Below the pieces are notes generated by a model that did no database searches, had not been told where the DNA came from, and was given only the letters and a program-made list of their open reading frames with translations. A stretch of DNA of 64,000 nt. Source: Paraphotobacterium marinum. Lineage in GTDB: Bacteria; Pseudomonadota; Gammaproteobacteria; Enterobacterales; Vibrionaceae. Where the stretch lies: contig NZ_CP022356.1 in assembly GCF_002216855.1 (NCBI RefSeq), forward strand, positions 124,001 through 188,000, in the 5' to 3' direction. Positions 39,601 through 48,142 of the stretch are shown piece by piece. Position 1 is the first letter of the stretch, and each line of letters opens with the position of its first letter. A program made the position numbers and the translations under genes.

Positions 39601-39816
39601 GGATCTGTAGTAATTGGATTGATGCCTATATTATTTTTAAGTGGTGTTGGTTCAGAGGTGATGCAGAGAATTGCGGCCCCAATGGTTGGTGGTATGGTTA
39701 GTGCTATGATTTTAGCTTTAATCCTCATTCCTGCACTATATATGGAAATAAATTGCTGGCAACTGAGAAAAAAAGAAAAATCAAAGCAAAATAATGATTT
39801 AGATATTAGTAATTAA
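36679..39816 (+). CDS. cusA: Copper/silver RND efflux pump CusA
   Basis: A 1045-residue inner-membrane RND pump. Seen: N-terminal SIIYWSIKNRLIVLII and NVDAIPDLSDTQVIV, transmembrane proton-relay GAMVDAAIVMIDNYHRH, GYEFIPDIDEGDLMYMPT, methionine-containing periplasmic stretches DPAPLTMIETIIQFKPRSEW and DMLSTGIKTPLGIKI. These are the heavy-metal RND (CzcA/CusA) pattern with the Met residues of the Cu/Ag branch. No cusC outer-membrane channel is in the cluster, so a TolC encoded elsewhere is implied. A strong bidirectional terminator follows. Confidence 0.94.
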   Translation: MIKSIIYWSIKNRLIVLIISFLITLLGLYSTLTSNVDAIPDLSDTQVIVKTSFPGQAPQVVENQITYPLSNAMLKVPGAKTVRGFSFFGDSYIYILFDEGVDQYWARSRVLEALSQISSELPSNAKSQLGPDSTGVGWIYQYALIDKTNQYDLSQLTSLQNWFLKYELQTIPNVSEVATIGGMVKQYQITININKLKAYSLRVKDIITAIQDSNNEVGGSVLEMAEYEYMIRTNGYLENKKDIENIPIILNSSGKAILLKDIATVSLGPEMRRGVADLNGEGDSVGAVVVMREGKNALATIKNIKNKLEEIKKSLPKGVEIITTYDRSSLIMDTIDNLKLKLIEEFIIVVLVCFLFLFHIRSSFVILISLPVGILISFMLMKAQGINANIMSLGGIAIAIGAMVDAAIVMIDNYHRHLEIQKNKQINRWQVLAKASSEVGGPIFFSLLIMTFSFLPVFTLQAQEGKLFSPLAFTKTYAMAASAGLAITLVPVLMGYLIRGKIISENKNPINRFLVNIYNPILSFVLNNTKKTILLCLVVLLTGLYPMNKLGYEFIPDIDEGDLMYMPTLSPGVSIGKAHQILQQSDRLIKSIPEVSTVFGKIGRADTATDPAPLTMIETIIQFKPRSEWRAGMTLKKIRMELDKVVQIPGVTNAWVMPIRTRIDMLSTGIKTPLGIKIFSSNLDEIESVGKEIQLLLKNIPETSSVYSEKTDSGKYIDVNINRKKAADLGFSISEIQDIIETLIGGKNVSETIEGRERYPINIRIPQSERASLIDIKNLSFVNAFGTRVQLKELASITIKNGPPIIKTENGRYMGLVLVDVKGDIGTYIDMAKRKLDNNLSLPVGTFLNFSGQYEYLERATAQLKIVIPVTLMIIILLLYLSFRNMKDILLIVLSLPLSIIGGLWLIYLLNYNFSIAIGVGFIALAGVSVEIGVLMIVYINQELKRVKEQNIKLTKEAIKLGALMRIRPIVMTVGSVVIGLMPILFLSGVGSEVMQRIAAPMVGGMVSAMILALILIPALYMEINCWQLRKKEKSKQNNDLDISN

Positions 39817-39822
39817 AAATAG

Positions 39823-39878
39823 TATAGTCTTCATTCTAATTATTCCTAATTGGAATTAGAGTGAAGGCTATATTTTAT
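39823..39878. terminator. Bidirectional terminator cusA / yghU
   Basis: A long stem (TATAGTCTTCATTCTAATT at 39823-39841 against AATTAGAGTGAAGGCTATA at 39854-39872, two mismatches) with A-rich and T-rich flanks lies between two convergent genes. Confidence 0.75.
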
Positions 39879-39888
39879 GTAGTATCAT

Positions 39889-40749
39889 TTACGGTTTTTG
39901 AGCAAGAACTTTGTCGATATCGGTAGATGAATGTCTTTCGGGTAACTGTTCCCACTCATTTCCAAAGGTTCTATTTACGATTCTACCCCTTTGCACTGCA
40001 GGACGCTTTTCAATCATTTGGGCCCACTTAACTAAGTTTGTATAGTTTTTTACCTGCAAAAACTCCGATGAACCGTCATATAGTCGACCGAGAACGAGGT
40101 TTCCATACCAAGGCCAAATAGCCATATCTGCAATAGAATAACTATCACCATTTATATATTTGTTTTTTTCTAAGTGTTTGTCCAGAAGATCAAGCTGTCT
40201 TTTAGCTTCCATGGTAAAGCGATTGATTGGATATTCCAATTTTTCATCAGCATATGAAAAAAAATGTCCAAAACCGCCACCTAAGAAAGGTGCAGCACCT
40301 TGTGACCAAAAAAGCCAATTAAAGGTTTGTATTCTTGTGTTACCTGATTTTTCTAAAAAATGTCCAAATTTTTCAGCAAGATAAACTAAAATAGATGCAG
40401 ATTCAAAGATATTAATGTTGTTATTAGTTGTGTCCACAAGCGCAGGAATTTTTGAGTTTGGATTAATGTTGACAAATCCACTCGAAAATTGATCGGATTC
40501 ACCTATTTTTATTAGAAAGGCATCATATTCGGCCTCTTTAATTCCAAGAGCTAACAGCTCTTCAAACATAATGGTAACTTTTTGTCCATTAGGTGTTCCC
40601 AGTGAATAAAGTTGGAATGGATGAGCTCCTGTGGGTAAGTCTCTATCAAATCTTGCACCAGATTCTGGTCTATTTATATTAGCCCATTGATTATCTGACT
40701 TTGATTCATTTACCCATATCTTGGGGGGAATATATGGTGTATTTGTCAT
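39889..40749 (-). CDS. yghU: Glutathione-transferase-like disulfide-bond oxidoreductase
   Basis: A 286-residue cytosolic GST superfamily member of the YghU type. Diagnostic stretch GARFDRDLPTGAHPFQLYSLGTPNGQKVTIMFEELLALG (residues 31-69) precedes the thioredoxin-like domain, with the KIPALVD cis-Pro motif and a helical C-terminal domain containing SIADMAIWPW. E. coli YghU binds two glutathiones and reduces disulfides. Monocistronic. Confidence 0.92.
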   Translation of the reverse strand: MTNTPYIPPKIWVNESKSDNQWANINRPESGARFDRDLPTGAHPFQLYSLGTPNGQKVTIMFEELLALGIKEAEYDAFLIKIGESDQFSSGFVNINPNSKIPALVDTTNNNINIFESASILVYLAEKFGHFLEKSGNTRIQTFNWLFWSQGAAPFLGGGFGHFFSYADEKLEYPINRFTMEAKRQLDLLDKHLEKNKYINGDSYSIADMAIWPWYGNLVLGRLYDGSSEFLQVKNYTNLVKWAQMIEKRPAVQRGRIVNRTFGNEWEQLPERHSSTDIDKVLAQKP

Positions 40750-40978
40750 TTGCTATTCCTTAGTTCATTAAGTGTAAATTAAATATAGTACGGATATCTA
40801 AACTATTTAAAATTAATTTAGTTTGAATGTATCAGAGTATATGTCAATTTAAAGTCTTTAATTTTGTGATTAATTTTTATTTTTAAATTTCATGAAATTT
40901 AAATGTTAAGCATGATTAAATTCTTATATAATAGGTCTCTTTTAGCAAAAAATTCAATAATTGTTCATAAGGTTTTAA

Positions 40979-41599
40979 ATGGTTTCTACATCAACACTTC
41001 TTGCATTCATACCTGTTTTTTTATTTTTATCTTTACTACCAGGATTATGTATGACATTAGCTTTATCCCTGGGTGTTTCTCTTGGCTTTAAGAGAACAAC
41101 GTGGTTTATGTATGGGGAGCTTCTCGGTGTTTTTTTGATATCATTAATGGCCATTTTAGGCGTATCAATAATTATTCTTGACTTCCCTTTTTTATTTAAC
41201 ATTATAAAATGGGGTGGTAGCTTTTATTTGATATATGTAGGAATAAAAATGTTTATGTCATCAAGTGAAGAATCTATGTTTGGTGACCAATCGACCAATG
41301 AATCAACCAGAAAGGGGCTATTTATAAAAGGTTTCTTATCTGCAATTTATAACCCAAAGGGTTGGCTTCTCCTTATGTCTTTATATCCTACTTATATTGA
41401 CTACAAAAAGAATTTATGGATTCAATCAAGTAGTCTATTATCTATAAGTTTATTGATTGAAGGGTCTGTAATGTGTCTCTATATATTAAGTGGGGCTAAG
41501 TTACGTTCGTATATTCAAAAGAATAATAAAGAAAAATATATTAAAAAGATTTCAGGTGCCATGATTGCTTGTGTAGGTTTGATGATCATTATCGTGTGA
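40979..41599 (+). CDS. LysE/RhtB-family amino-acid exporter
   Basis: A 206-residue, six-helix inner-membrane exporter: FLSLLPGLCMTLALSLGVSLG near the N-terminus and KWGGSFYLIYVGIKMF, GFLSAIYNPKGWLL in the middle. Export of amino acids (homoserine, threonine or others) is the family role; the substrate is not predictable. ATG 40979 has ATAAGG before it. The next gene starts 12 bases downstream and could be co-transcribed. Confidence 0.85.
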   Translation: MVSTSTLLAFIPVFLFLSLLPGLCMTLALSLGVSLGFKRTTWFMYGELLGVFLISLMAILGVSIIILDFPFLFNIIKWGGSFYLIYVGIKMFMSSSEESMFGDQSTNESTRKGLFIKGFLSAIYNPKGWLLLMSLYPTYIDYKKNLWIQSSSLLSISLLIEGSVMCLYILSGAKLRSYIQKNNKEKYIKKISGAMIACVGLMIIIV

Positions 41600-41611
41600 A
41601 GCAATTAAAGC

Positions 41612-42388
41612 ATGACTGATAAATTTTCTGGTTATATAAATATTATTTTGGCCTATTTTCTGTGGGGGCTAGCCCCAATTTATTACAAACTTTTAGATGG
41701 TGTTCCTTCATATATTGTCTTATGCCATCGCATTATTTGGTCCTTTGTTTTTATTTTATTGCTAGTCTTTTTCTTTAAAAAATTTAAATACATTAGACTA
41801 ATCCTAGTCAACAAAAAAAAAGTATTTATACTATTTCTTTCATCAACATTAATATGTTCGAACTGGTTTATATACATTTGGAGTATTGATCAAAACCATA
41901 TATTGGAAACGAGTTTAGGTTATTTTATAAATCCAATTATTACGGTTTTTTTAAGCATGTTATTTTTAAATGAACGCTTAAGTAAATGGAAGTTAATTGC
42001 TATTATTATTGCTTTGATGGCAGTTATATATCAAGTCATTTCGATAGGATTTTTTCCTTGGATAGCTCTTAGTTTAGCTACAACTTTTGGCTTTTACGCA
42101 CTGCTCAAAAAAAAATTTCCTATCGAATCTCAAGTTGGTTTATTCATTGAAACATCACTTTTTACACCAGTAGCATTTTTCTATTTGTTATTTCACAGTT
42201 CTATATCTGTTCAGGATTATTTACACTATTCTTTTTTAAAAGATCTATTATTGGTTTGTTCGGGAGTTATGACAACATTACCTCTCATTTTTTTTAATAA
42301 TGCAACCAAAAAGTTAAAGCTTTCCACTGTCGGTTTTTTTCATTCTGACACAGTATTATTGGGATTTGCATCTTACTTCAAATATTAA
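41612..42388 (+). pseudogene. rarD: rarD homologue, 5' part, cut by the recombinase element
   Basis: The 5' two-thirds to four-fifths of a RarD-like permease (residues 1-243 or so). It starts AYFLWGLAPIYYKLLDGVPSY like the intact copy at 33713. After STVGFF (42340) the frame leaves rarD and runs into element DNA, ending HSDTVLLGFASYFKY. The missing C-terminus is found 6.2 kb away at 48606. About two membrane helices are lost, so the product is probably inactive. Confidence 0.9.
42345..42357 (+). repeat. Left terminal inverted repeat of element
   Basis: CTGACACAGTATT, matching 11 of 13 bases with the inverted copy at 48587-48599, lies four bases inside the left rarD junction. Confidence 0.65.
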
Positions 42389-42391
42389 TTT

Positions 42392-42399
42392 CTGGAAAA
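42392..42399 (+). repeat. Subterminal motif CTGGAAAA (left)
   Basis: CTGGAAAA recurs at 48471-48478 and 48532-48539 and, inverted as CTGGAAA, at 48566-48572. The left copy and the 48469 copy share a longer context (TTCTGGAAAA, then about 25 AT-rich bases, then ACTGT or ACAGT). These may be recombinase-binding sites near the element ends. Confidence 0.45.
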
Positions 42400-42456
42400 C
42401 ATTTTAATTATAAATAATACTGTCTAAGTAAACAGTTTTTCAAGGAATAGAGCATC

Positions 42457-43767
42457 ATGGCATATCTTATTAAATCAGCAGATGTATATACCAACACGGA
42501 ACTTTCTATAGTGGATGGAAAATGCATAATAAAACCGATTTCAGGAAATATAGGATCTTTATCAGGATTATATTCAAAAGATGGTGAGTTTAACCGCCAA
42601 GCCAATAGATATATTTTCTATCAAAAAGCAGTGAAGCAAGCTAAAGATATAAATCCTCTCACTCAAGCTTTAAAACATTATTATACATTCTTGGAAGACA
42701 ATAATCTTGAATGGGACGTATTTCCCACCATAAAGCGAATGAAACCAACTTATTTATTTCGTTCGCACTTATTGAAAGCTATCAAAAATGAAGATTTAGC
42801 TGCTTCAACTGCAAGTACACGTATGAATTATATTGTAAAGTATTATAAATGGTTGATGTATGAAGGATACTTAAGAGTTTCAGATCCCAAAGCAGCTCCT
42901 TTTATTACGGAGTTTGTGGGAAAGTCTAGAGATGATATGTTGGCACATACCAGTAAAGAATTTAGCGTCGAAACAACTGACTTAAGAATAAAAGTTCCTA
43001 GAGACAGCAATAGTAAAAATATACGTCCATTGAAACCATTAAGCCTTGAAAACTTCAAAATTTTAGTGCGTTATTTCCCTCATATTACCGAAGAGTTAAA
43101 GCTTCAAATTATGATTGCTGTAGGTACTGGTTTAAGAATACAAGAAGTCGCAACTTTAACCCTAGAAGCCATTGAAACAGCGACTCCTTTTGCTGAATCA
43201 GAGCATATTTATTCTGTCACTGTAGGTCCTAACAATGGTGTTCAAACCAAATTTGGCATCAAAAGAACAATAGAAATGTCGAGTTCACTTTTAAAAGAGA
43301 TCAAAAAATATATGATTTCAGATCGACGGTTCAAGCGTGTTAACAAGTTAAAAAATTTAGAACCCTCAAAACGAAAAACTTCCGAATCTTTGTTAGATGC
43401 TCTTAACCGAAGTGAAAAGCATGAACCTTTGTTTGTTAGTAGTCATGGATATCCTGCTACATCAAAAGTTATTGAATCCAGATGGATAGAATTAAAAAAA
43501 CAAATTAAAAAAGAACACCCTAAATTTGATCATCGTTTTCACGATTTACGCTCCACCTATGCAACCTATCGACTCCATGATTTACTTGAAAACAACTTAC
43601 CTCAGAGTCAAATTTTGAACTTACTTATGATGTGGATGGGGCATAGAAATGAACGAACAACGTGGAAATATTTAAATTATCTCGAACAAAAAGAAACCTT
43701 TAAAACCAAATTAGGTCTTTTATCTCAAATTATGCATGATGTTATAGAGGAAGAAGAATATGAGTAA
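42457..43767 (+). CDS. Tyrosine recombinase A of the element
   Basis: A 436-residue integrase/transposase with the full catalytic set: Arg227 in GTGLRIQEVATL, His362 and Arg365 in FHDLRSTYAT, His396 in WMGHRNERTTWKY and nucleophile Tyr405, nine residues after that His as is usual. The N-terminal half contains a core-binding SAM-like domain (STRMNYIVKYYKWLMYEGYL). Ribosome site AAGGA before ATG 42457. First of four overlapping genes. Comparable in role to TnpA of Tn554-like elements, or GmtY in Gamma-Mobile-Trio islands; this parallel is inferred from layout. Confidence 0.9.
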   Translation: MAYLIKSADVYTNTELSIVDGKCIIKPISGNIGSLSGLYSKDGEFNRQANRYIFYQKAVKQAKDINPLTQALKHYYTFLEDNNLEWDVFPTIKRMKPTYLFRSHLLKAIKNEDLAASTASTRMNYIVKYYKWLMYEGYLRVSDPKAAPFITEFVGKSRDDMLAHTSKEFSVETTDLRIKVPRDSNSKNIRPLKPLSLENFKILVRYFPHITEELKLQIMIAVGTGLRIQEVATLTLEAIETATPFAESEHIYSVTVGPNNGVQTKFGIKRTIEMSSSLLKEIKKYMISDRRFKRVNKLKNLEPSKRKTSESLLDALNRSEKHEPLFVSSHGYPATSKVIESRWIELKKQIKKEHPKFDHRFHDLRSTYATYRLHDLLENNLPQSQILNLLMMWMGHRNERTTWKYLNYLEQKETFKTKLGLLSQIMHDVIEEEEYE

Positions 43768-45556
43768 TGTGACCTATTTATATCAGTGGAACCCTGATTT
43801 ATGCATTGATAAACTTTCAACTGGCCATACATTAGACTTTAATCGTCTGTTGTTCAAACTCTATAAAGATGAAAATAGGCACAAGTATCAGATTTTCCCA
43901 AGTACTAAAGATCTTAAACAAGGCAAGTTTTCAGAAGATGCCCATCGAAGAGAAATCGTTGTTCAACTGAAATCCAGATTTGATGAAGCCCTTGAAGAAG
44001 GTACAAGACATGCTTCGCTTAAGTCCTATTTTGGACATCTATTACTTTACATACTCTGGTGTGACCAAGAAGATGTTTTAGTCTTCACGCAAATCTCTAT
44101 TGAAGGTTTTATGAACGCTCTAAATGAGCGAGTTATGCGTGGAGAGCTTAAAAACTCAAGCTATACCCATACGAGGAGAGATTTACGTAAGTCTTGTATT
44201 CAATATGCTGATTGTCCATCCTCTTATTTTGACCATGTTGTGGTCAGAGATGAAAGTGACATCGAGTCACATGAAGCCTATAACCAAAGTGATTTAAAGC
44301 AGCTGCTCCCTTTATTGCGTGCTTTATTTAAACAAACACATGAGCAGTTTATGGATAATCCAAAGCGATATATGAAGGCACATTCAAACACCCCCAATAT
44401 GACTTTTCATTGGAAAGGGCGTGATTATGGGCTTAAGTCTGGCATCAATAAAATGATGTGTGCTGCTTGTTATCTGTTGGCTTATTACACCTCAGCGAAC
44501 ACTTATTCATTATTCGAGCTGAAACAACCACAAAACGCTTCCACAACGCTTGGTGAAACATGGTACAACATGCCTGTTTTTAAGAGAAGAGCCTTTAAAA
44601 CAATCTCCATTGTAATGGGAGAGCATGAGCTAGGTATTCCGCAATATGCCATCCAATTTTTTGATAAATTACTCAAAGCATCGAAAATAATCTGCGATGA
44701 TGCAGATACTTTATTATTAAAATCAGTTTACCATAATAAAATTCAACCAATGAAGTCTAATAGGTTAGGAAATTTTGTAATCTGGCTAGATAAGACCTTT
44801 AAAATGACCGACCAAACAGGACGAAAACTTAAACCAATCATTAGTCGCTTTCGACAAACAGGCAGTCAAATTGTAGCCCATCATTCGGGTGATGTTGCAA
44901 ACGATATCACGCTTGGAAATACCCCTGACGTAAGAGTTAGGAATTATAGTCAAGGGAATAAGCTTTCCAATAACGGAATGATACAAGATGCTATGAGTAT
45001 TCGTGAAGAGCAAGTCAGAGAGGGCGTTACTCCCAAACAAGCACAAGCTAATTTAGGTATTGATGTCCTTGTGATTGACCAAGAACATGCAAAATATCAA
45101 CCTAAACTAAGCCGAACATTAAACGGTGGCAGCTGTAAAGATCCCTTTGGAGAAAAAGCTAAAAAATATACTCGAAAAATGAAAACGCAAGGACTGGCTA
45201 AAGAAGATGAAAACGCTGCTTGTGCGGACTTGTTAAGTTGCTTTGGCTGTGAACACCAAGCCATTGTTGACTCCGTATCAGACATTTGGTGTCTCTTATC
45301 CTTTAGAGCCAATTTAGAAGAGTCTCTAGTGAATCATTTAGATGTTGCTCATTATGAAAAGAATTTTCAACATATCATCGACTTTATTGACTCTAAAATA
45401 CTACCCCAAATGAAACCCTCAACTTTAAAACAAGCCGAAGAAAAATTAGATGAAGTGGGCTTACACCCTTTTTGGGATGATGAGCCTGAGTCTATTTTTA
45501 ACCTGATTCCTCAAACTATAAAGGAGCCTGTTGATGCCAACGAAACACTTATATGA
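43760..45556 (+). CDS. Recombinase-like protein B, catalytically degenerate
   Basis: A 598-residue protein overlapping A by 8 bases. Near residues 370-410 it retains the outline of a tyrosine-recombinase catalytic end: ISRFRQTGSQIV (the place of HxxR, with His replaced by Ser) and LGNTPDVRVRNYSQG (the place of GHxxxxTxxxY, with His replaced by Asn but Tyr kept at the usual nine-residue spacing). The conserved N-terminal Arg is not seen. The C-terminus is cysteine-rich (GGSCKDPFGEKAK, CADLLSCFGCEH), possibly zinc-binding. It is probably a structural or DNA-binding partner rather than an enzyme. I have no family name; GmtZ-like is possible. Confidence 0.7.
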   Translation: MSNVTYLYQWNPDLCIDKLSTGHTLDFNRLLFKLYKDENRHKYQIFPSTKDLKQGKFSEDAHRREIVVQLKSRFDEALEEGTRHASLKSYFGHLLLYILWCDQEDVLVFTQISIEGFMNALNERVMRGELKNSSYTHTRRDLRKSCIQYADCPSSYFDHVVVRDESDIESHEAYNQSDLKQLLPLLRALFKQTHEQFMDNPKRYMKAHSNTPNMTFHWKGRDYGLKSGINKMMCAACYLLAYYTSANTYSLFELKQPQNASTTLGETWYNMPVFKRRAFKTISIVMGEHELGIPQYAIQFFDKLLKASKIICDDADTLLLKSVYHNKIQPMKSNRLGNFVIWLDKTFKMTDQTGRKLKPIISRFRQTGSQIVAHHSGDVANDITLGNTPDVRVRNYSQGNKLSNNGMIQDAMSIREEQVREGVTPKQAQANLGIDVLVIDQEHAKYQPKLSRTLNGGSCKDPFGEKAKKYTRKMKTQGLAKEDENAACADLLSCFGCEHQAIVDSVSDIWCLLSFRANLEESLVNHLDVAHYEKNFQHIIDFIDSKILPQMKPSTLKQAEEKLDEVGLHPFWDDEPESIFNLIPQTIKEPVDANETLI

Positions 45557-47609
45557 TCATAAATTTCCTGAGCAACATAAAATACAAGACGTTGATATTG
45601 TGACTTTATATCACGAAAAAAGGTATCAAGAGTTAGATGAAGTGGTGATCTGCAAGGATGCAAAAGGTAATATAACCGCCACCTTTGGCGAATCTCTGTG
45701 GGACTGTAAACCTTATTCTCGTAAATCACAAAAAAATGAAAACACATTCAATTTTAGCCATTTTGATAGCCACCCTAAGTTACAACGTGAGTTAAAGATA
45801 TTCACTTATGGCTGGCTCTTTAACAAAAATACCAAACAACGAAAAGCTGTTAAATTTACGACTGTATTAACTAACTTAAAAGACCTCAGGAGAACATATA
45901 AATTCCTTGCTCTGGGTCAACATGACTCGATTCAATCTCTTTCCAAAAGCCCTGTTTGGCGAGATTTTAAAACTTACTTGAGCAACCAAGATTTAGTAAA
46001 AGGCACTTTAAAGAGTGCTTTCATTGTCATTAATAAAGTATTGGACTTAACCTCCTGGCACAAGATTCAACATGGTATTGTGGAAAAAATAGAAGTTTAT
46101 AAATTAGCAGAACAATTAAGTGAGAAGGAGGATCAACAAACTCTAGCAATTCCAGACCGTTACTGTGATGCTCTATTTGCTAAAGCCTTTGAACTGGTTC
46201 AAAAAGCTTACCCACATCGAAAGCTGATTGCTCAGACAGAGCAAGAAATACAAGATAATTTCCTCAAAGGAAAAGAGATACTTGACGCTAAAGCCCACGC
46301 TCAACTTCTAAATGGACAACCTTATAAATTTATGAATGAAGATGGGGAGATAATAAAATCACGTCTTTATTCAAACATGATTCACGACCAAGAGCCGAAA
46401 AAGATAGCAGATATCATTGCACCACTTGTAAACAAATTGCCACACATCTCTCTTAAAGATGGGAATGATTTTAAAAGATATTTGAATCAACTCATCACTG
46501 CAAGTTATGTCATTTGTGGAGGTTTTAGTGGGATGCGATATTCAGAGCTTGAAAAACTAACCCCACATAGCTACTACAAAGAAGTCTTTAACGGTCGAAC
46601 ATATCATATGCTTCAATCTCATACCTTTAAGCTGGGTGAGAAAAGAGAAACATGGGTCACCGCAAGCTCTTCTGAGTTGGCAATTGAACTGATGACAGTT
46701 TTAACTGAGAAATGGCGAAAGGAAGCTAAATACCCTGAGTCCAAATACTCAAATACCATTTGGGTCAATCAATCTCAACGCATTAGTAAACCGTACTTGA
46801 TAAAGAGTTGGAATGCTCGTTTGAGACAACTTTGTCATCAACTTAATTTAATCGTCACTGAAGAGGATTATCAAGCGTGTTTGGGTTCAAATCCAAATTC
46901 ACAAGATAAAATAAAAGAGAAAGTTAAAGTTGGAAAGCCTTTTCCAATAGCAACCCACCAATTTAGGCGAACATTAGCTTTTTACTTTTTCAAAAATCGT
47001 TTGGGAACCCCCATTGCCCTTAAGCAACAGCTCAAACATCTTTATCTTACAATGACCGATTGGTATGGTAACGGTGGTGCAAAGGCAGCATTTAAGCTGA
47101 TTATGGATAATGAATTCAAAAAGATATTGGATAATGCTGGCAATGAAGCCATTACAAATGAGATGTTTAAACATATACATACAGATGAAGCTCTATCTGG
47201 AACACATGGAAAAGCTATTATCAAAATGCGTGGCAATCTTCCTCAAATGTACAGCTCTTGGGATAATATTTATCAGGCGGTAAAAGATAAAAAGCTCACG
47301 CTTCATAATACGCATCATAGTTATTGCACTTCTGGTTATTCTTGTGGGATGTCAGGACGGTTTAACCCTGAATCATGTGTTGAATGTAGCAAGGGAAGTA
47401 GCATTATTAATGCTGAACATGCCAAATGGTGGAAAAGAAAACACACGAGTCTGACAACTTATATGCAATCCGAAGCCGATGAAATTGGTGTCAGTGAGCG
47501 AACGGCCTTTATCATTAAAATAAGAGCAGCAGAAAAAGTCCTGCTTGATCATGGTATAGAGTTTATCCCTTTTGAAAAAGAACTAAATATTGTTGAGGTG
47601 AGATCATGA
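45534..47609 (+). CDS. Tyrosine recombinase C with cysteine-rich tail
   Basis: A roughly 691-residue recombinase overlapping B by about 23 bases (start taken at ATG 45534; TTG 45531 also possible). Numbering from TTG, the tetrad is Arg336 (GGFSGMRYSELEKL), His476 and Arg479 (ATHQFRRTLAF), His503 (QLKHLYLTMTDWYG) and Tyr512. The C-terminus has CTSGYSCGMSGRFNPESCVECS, a likely zinc-binding motif similar in position to that of TnpB of Tn554. Thus two active recombinases flank the degenerate B. The N-terminal 300 residues are not recognised. Confidence 0.87.
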   Translation: MPTKHLYDHKFPEQHKIQDVDIVTLYHEKRYQELDEVVICKDAKGNITATFGESLWDCKPYSRKSQKNENTFNFSHFDSHPKLQRELKIFTYGWLFNKNTKQRKAVKFTTVLTNLKDLRRTYKFLALGQHDSIQSLSKSPVWRDFKTYLSNQDLVKGTLKSAFIVINKVLDLTSWHKIQHGIVEKIEVYKLAEQLSEKEDQQTLAIPDRYCDALFAKAFELVQKAYPHRKLIAQTEQEIQDNFLKGKEILDAKAHAQLLNGQPYKFMNEDGEIIKSRLYSNMIHDQEPKKIADIIAPLVNKLPHISLKDGNDFKRYLNQLITASYVICGGFSGMRYSELEKLTPHSYYKEVFNGRTYHMLQSHTFKLGEKRETWVTASSSELAIELMTVLTEKWRKEAKYPESKYSNTIWVNQSQRISKPYLIKSWNARLRQLCHQLNLIVTEEDYQACLGSNPNSQDKIKEKVKVGKPFPIATHQFRRTLAFYFFKNRLGTPIALKQQLKHLYLTMTDWYGNGGAKAAFKLIMDNEFKKILDNAGNEAITNEMFKHIHTDEALSGTHGKAIIKMRGNLPQMYSSWDNIYQAVKDKKLTLHNTHHSYCTSGYSCGMSGRFNPESCVECSKGSSIINAEHAKWWKRKHTSLTTYMQSEADEIGVSERTAFIIKIRAAEKVLLDHGIEFIPFEKELNIVEVRS

Positions 47610-48064
47610 GTAAAAGAGAAGATACCCTAATTAGGCTTGAAATGGCACTAGATAGGATTGTTAAAGGTGAAGTGAAAAACATCCCAAATACAAAGAAATT
47701 AAGTGTTAGAGCAGTTGAACTAGAAGCGAAACTCGGTGATGGCAGTATCTACTACTATCCTGAATTTGTAGATAAAGTAAAACAAGTCAAAAAAGAGATA
47801 GCTGAGTCTCAGGGTGTGGTGATTAAACCTAGAGCAGATCAGCTACAAGACAAACTAAGCAAAGAAAAAAGAAGTAAGGAAAACTTAAAAGACAAATATA
47901 CCAAAGCAAGCGAAAAGTTGGCTTCATTCACTAGCCATAACTTTCATATGGATGATCATTGGGTTAAAGAAAATGAAAAAGTGAAAAGGTTGGAACGTGA
48001 GAATCAAAAGCTTAAAGAAGAAAATCATATGTTAAGAAGAGATAATATATCTGCAATCAAATGA
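47606..48064 (+). CDS. Coiled-coil accessory protein, TnpC-like
   Basis: A 152-residue charged protein overlapping C by four bases (ATGA). Residues 1-65 (LEMALDRIVKGEVKNIPNTKKLSVRAVELEAKLG) look like a small helical DNA-binding head. Residues 80-150 are strongly coiled-coil, ending in a leucine-zipper-like KRLERENQKLKEENHMLRRDN. Size, position and design recall TnpC of Tn554-type elements, which affects transposition frequency and orientation. Functional equivalence is inferred. Confidence 0.7.
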   Translation: MSKREDTLIRLEMALDRIVKGEVKNIPNTKKLSVRAVELEAKLGDGSIYYYPEFVDKVKQVKKEIAESQGVVIKPRADQLQDKLSKEKRSKENLKDKYTKASEKLASFTSHNFHMDDHWVKENEKVKRLERENQKLKEENHMLRRDNISAIK

Positions 48065-48067
48065 GTC

Positions 48068-48135
48068 TTAGAAAAGTGTAACAACTATCAAGATATTGAT
48101 TGTTATAGTGTTTAGAAAAGCGTAACAACTTTCAA
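48068..48135 (+). repeat. Pair of 24-bp direct repeats upstream of RHH gene
   Basis: TTAGAAAAGTGTAACAACTATCAA (copy 1 at 48068-48091) recurs at 48112-48135 with two substitutions (22 of 24 match). Start-to-start spacing is 44 bases, about four helical turns, so both copies face the same side of the DNA. They sit just before the ribosome site (AAAGGAG) of the ribbon-helix-helix gene and are candidate operators for it. Confidence 0.7.
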
Positions 48136-48142
48136 AAAGGAG

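Noticed and set aside
44786-45312. Leftward ORFs inside recombinase-like gene B
   Set aside because: Shadows; B is supported by overlaps with its neighbours and by residual recombinase motifs.
42457-48064. Calling the element Tn554 or a Gamma-Mobile-Trio island outright
   Set aside because: Layout is similar, but the number and lengths of proteins do not match Tn554 as I remember it, and family membership cannot be tested without a search.
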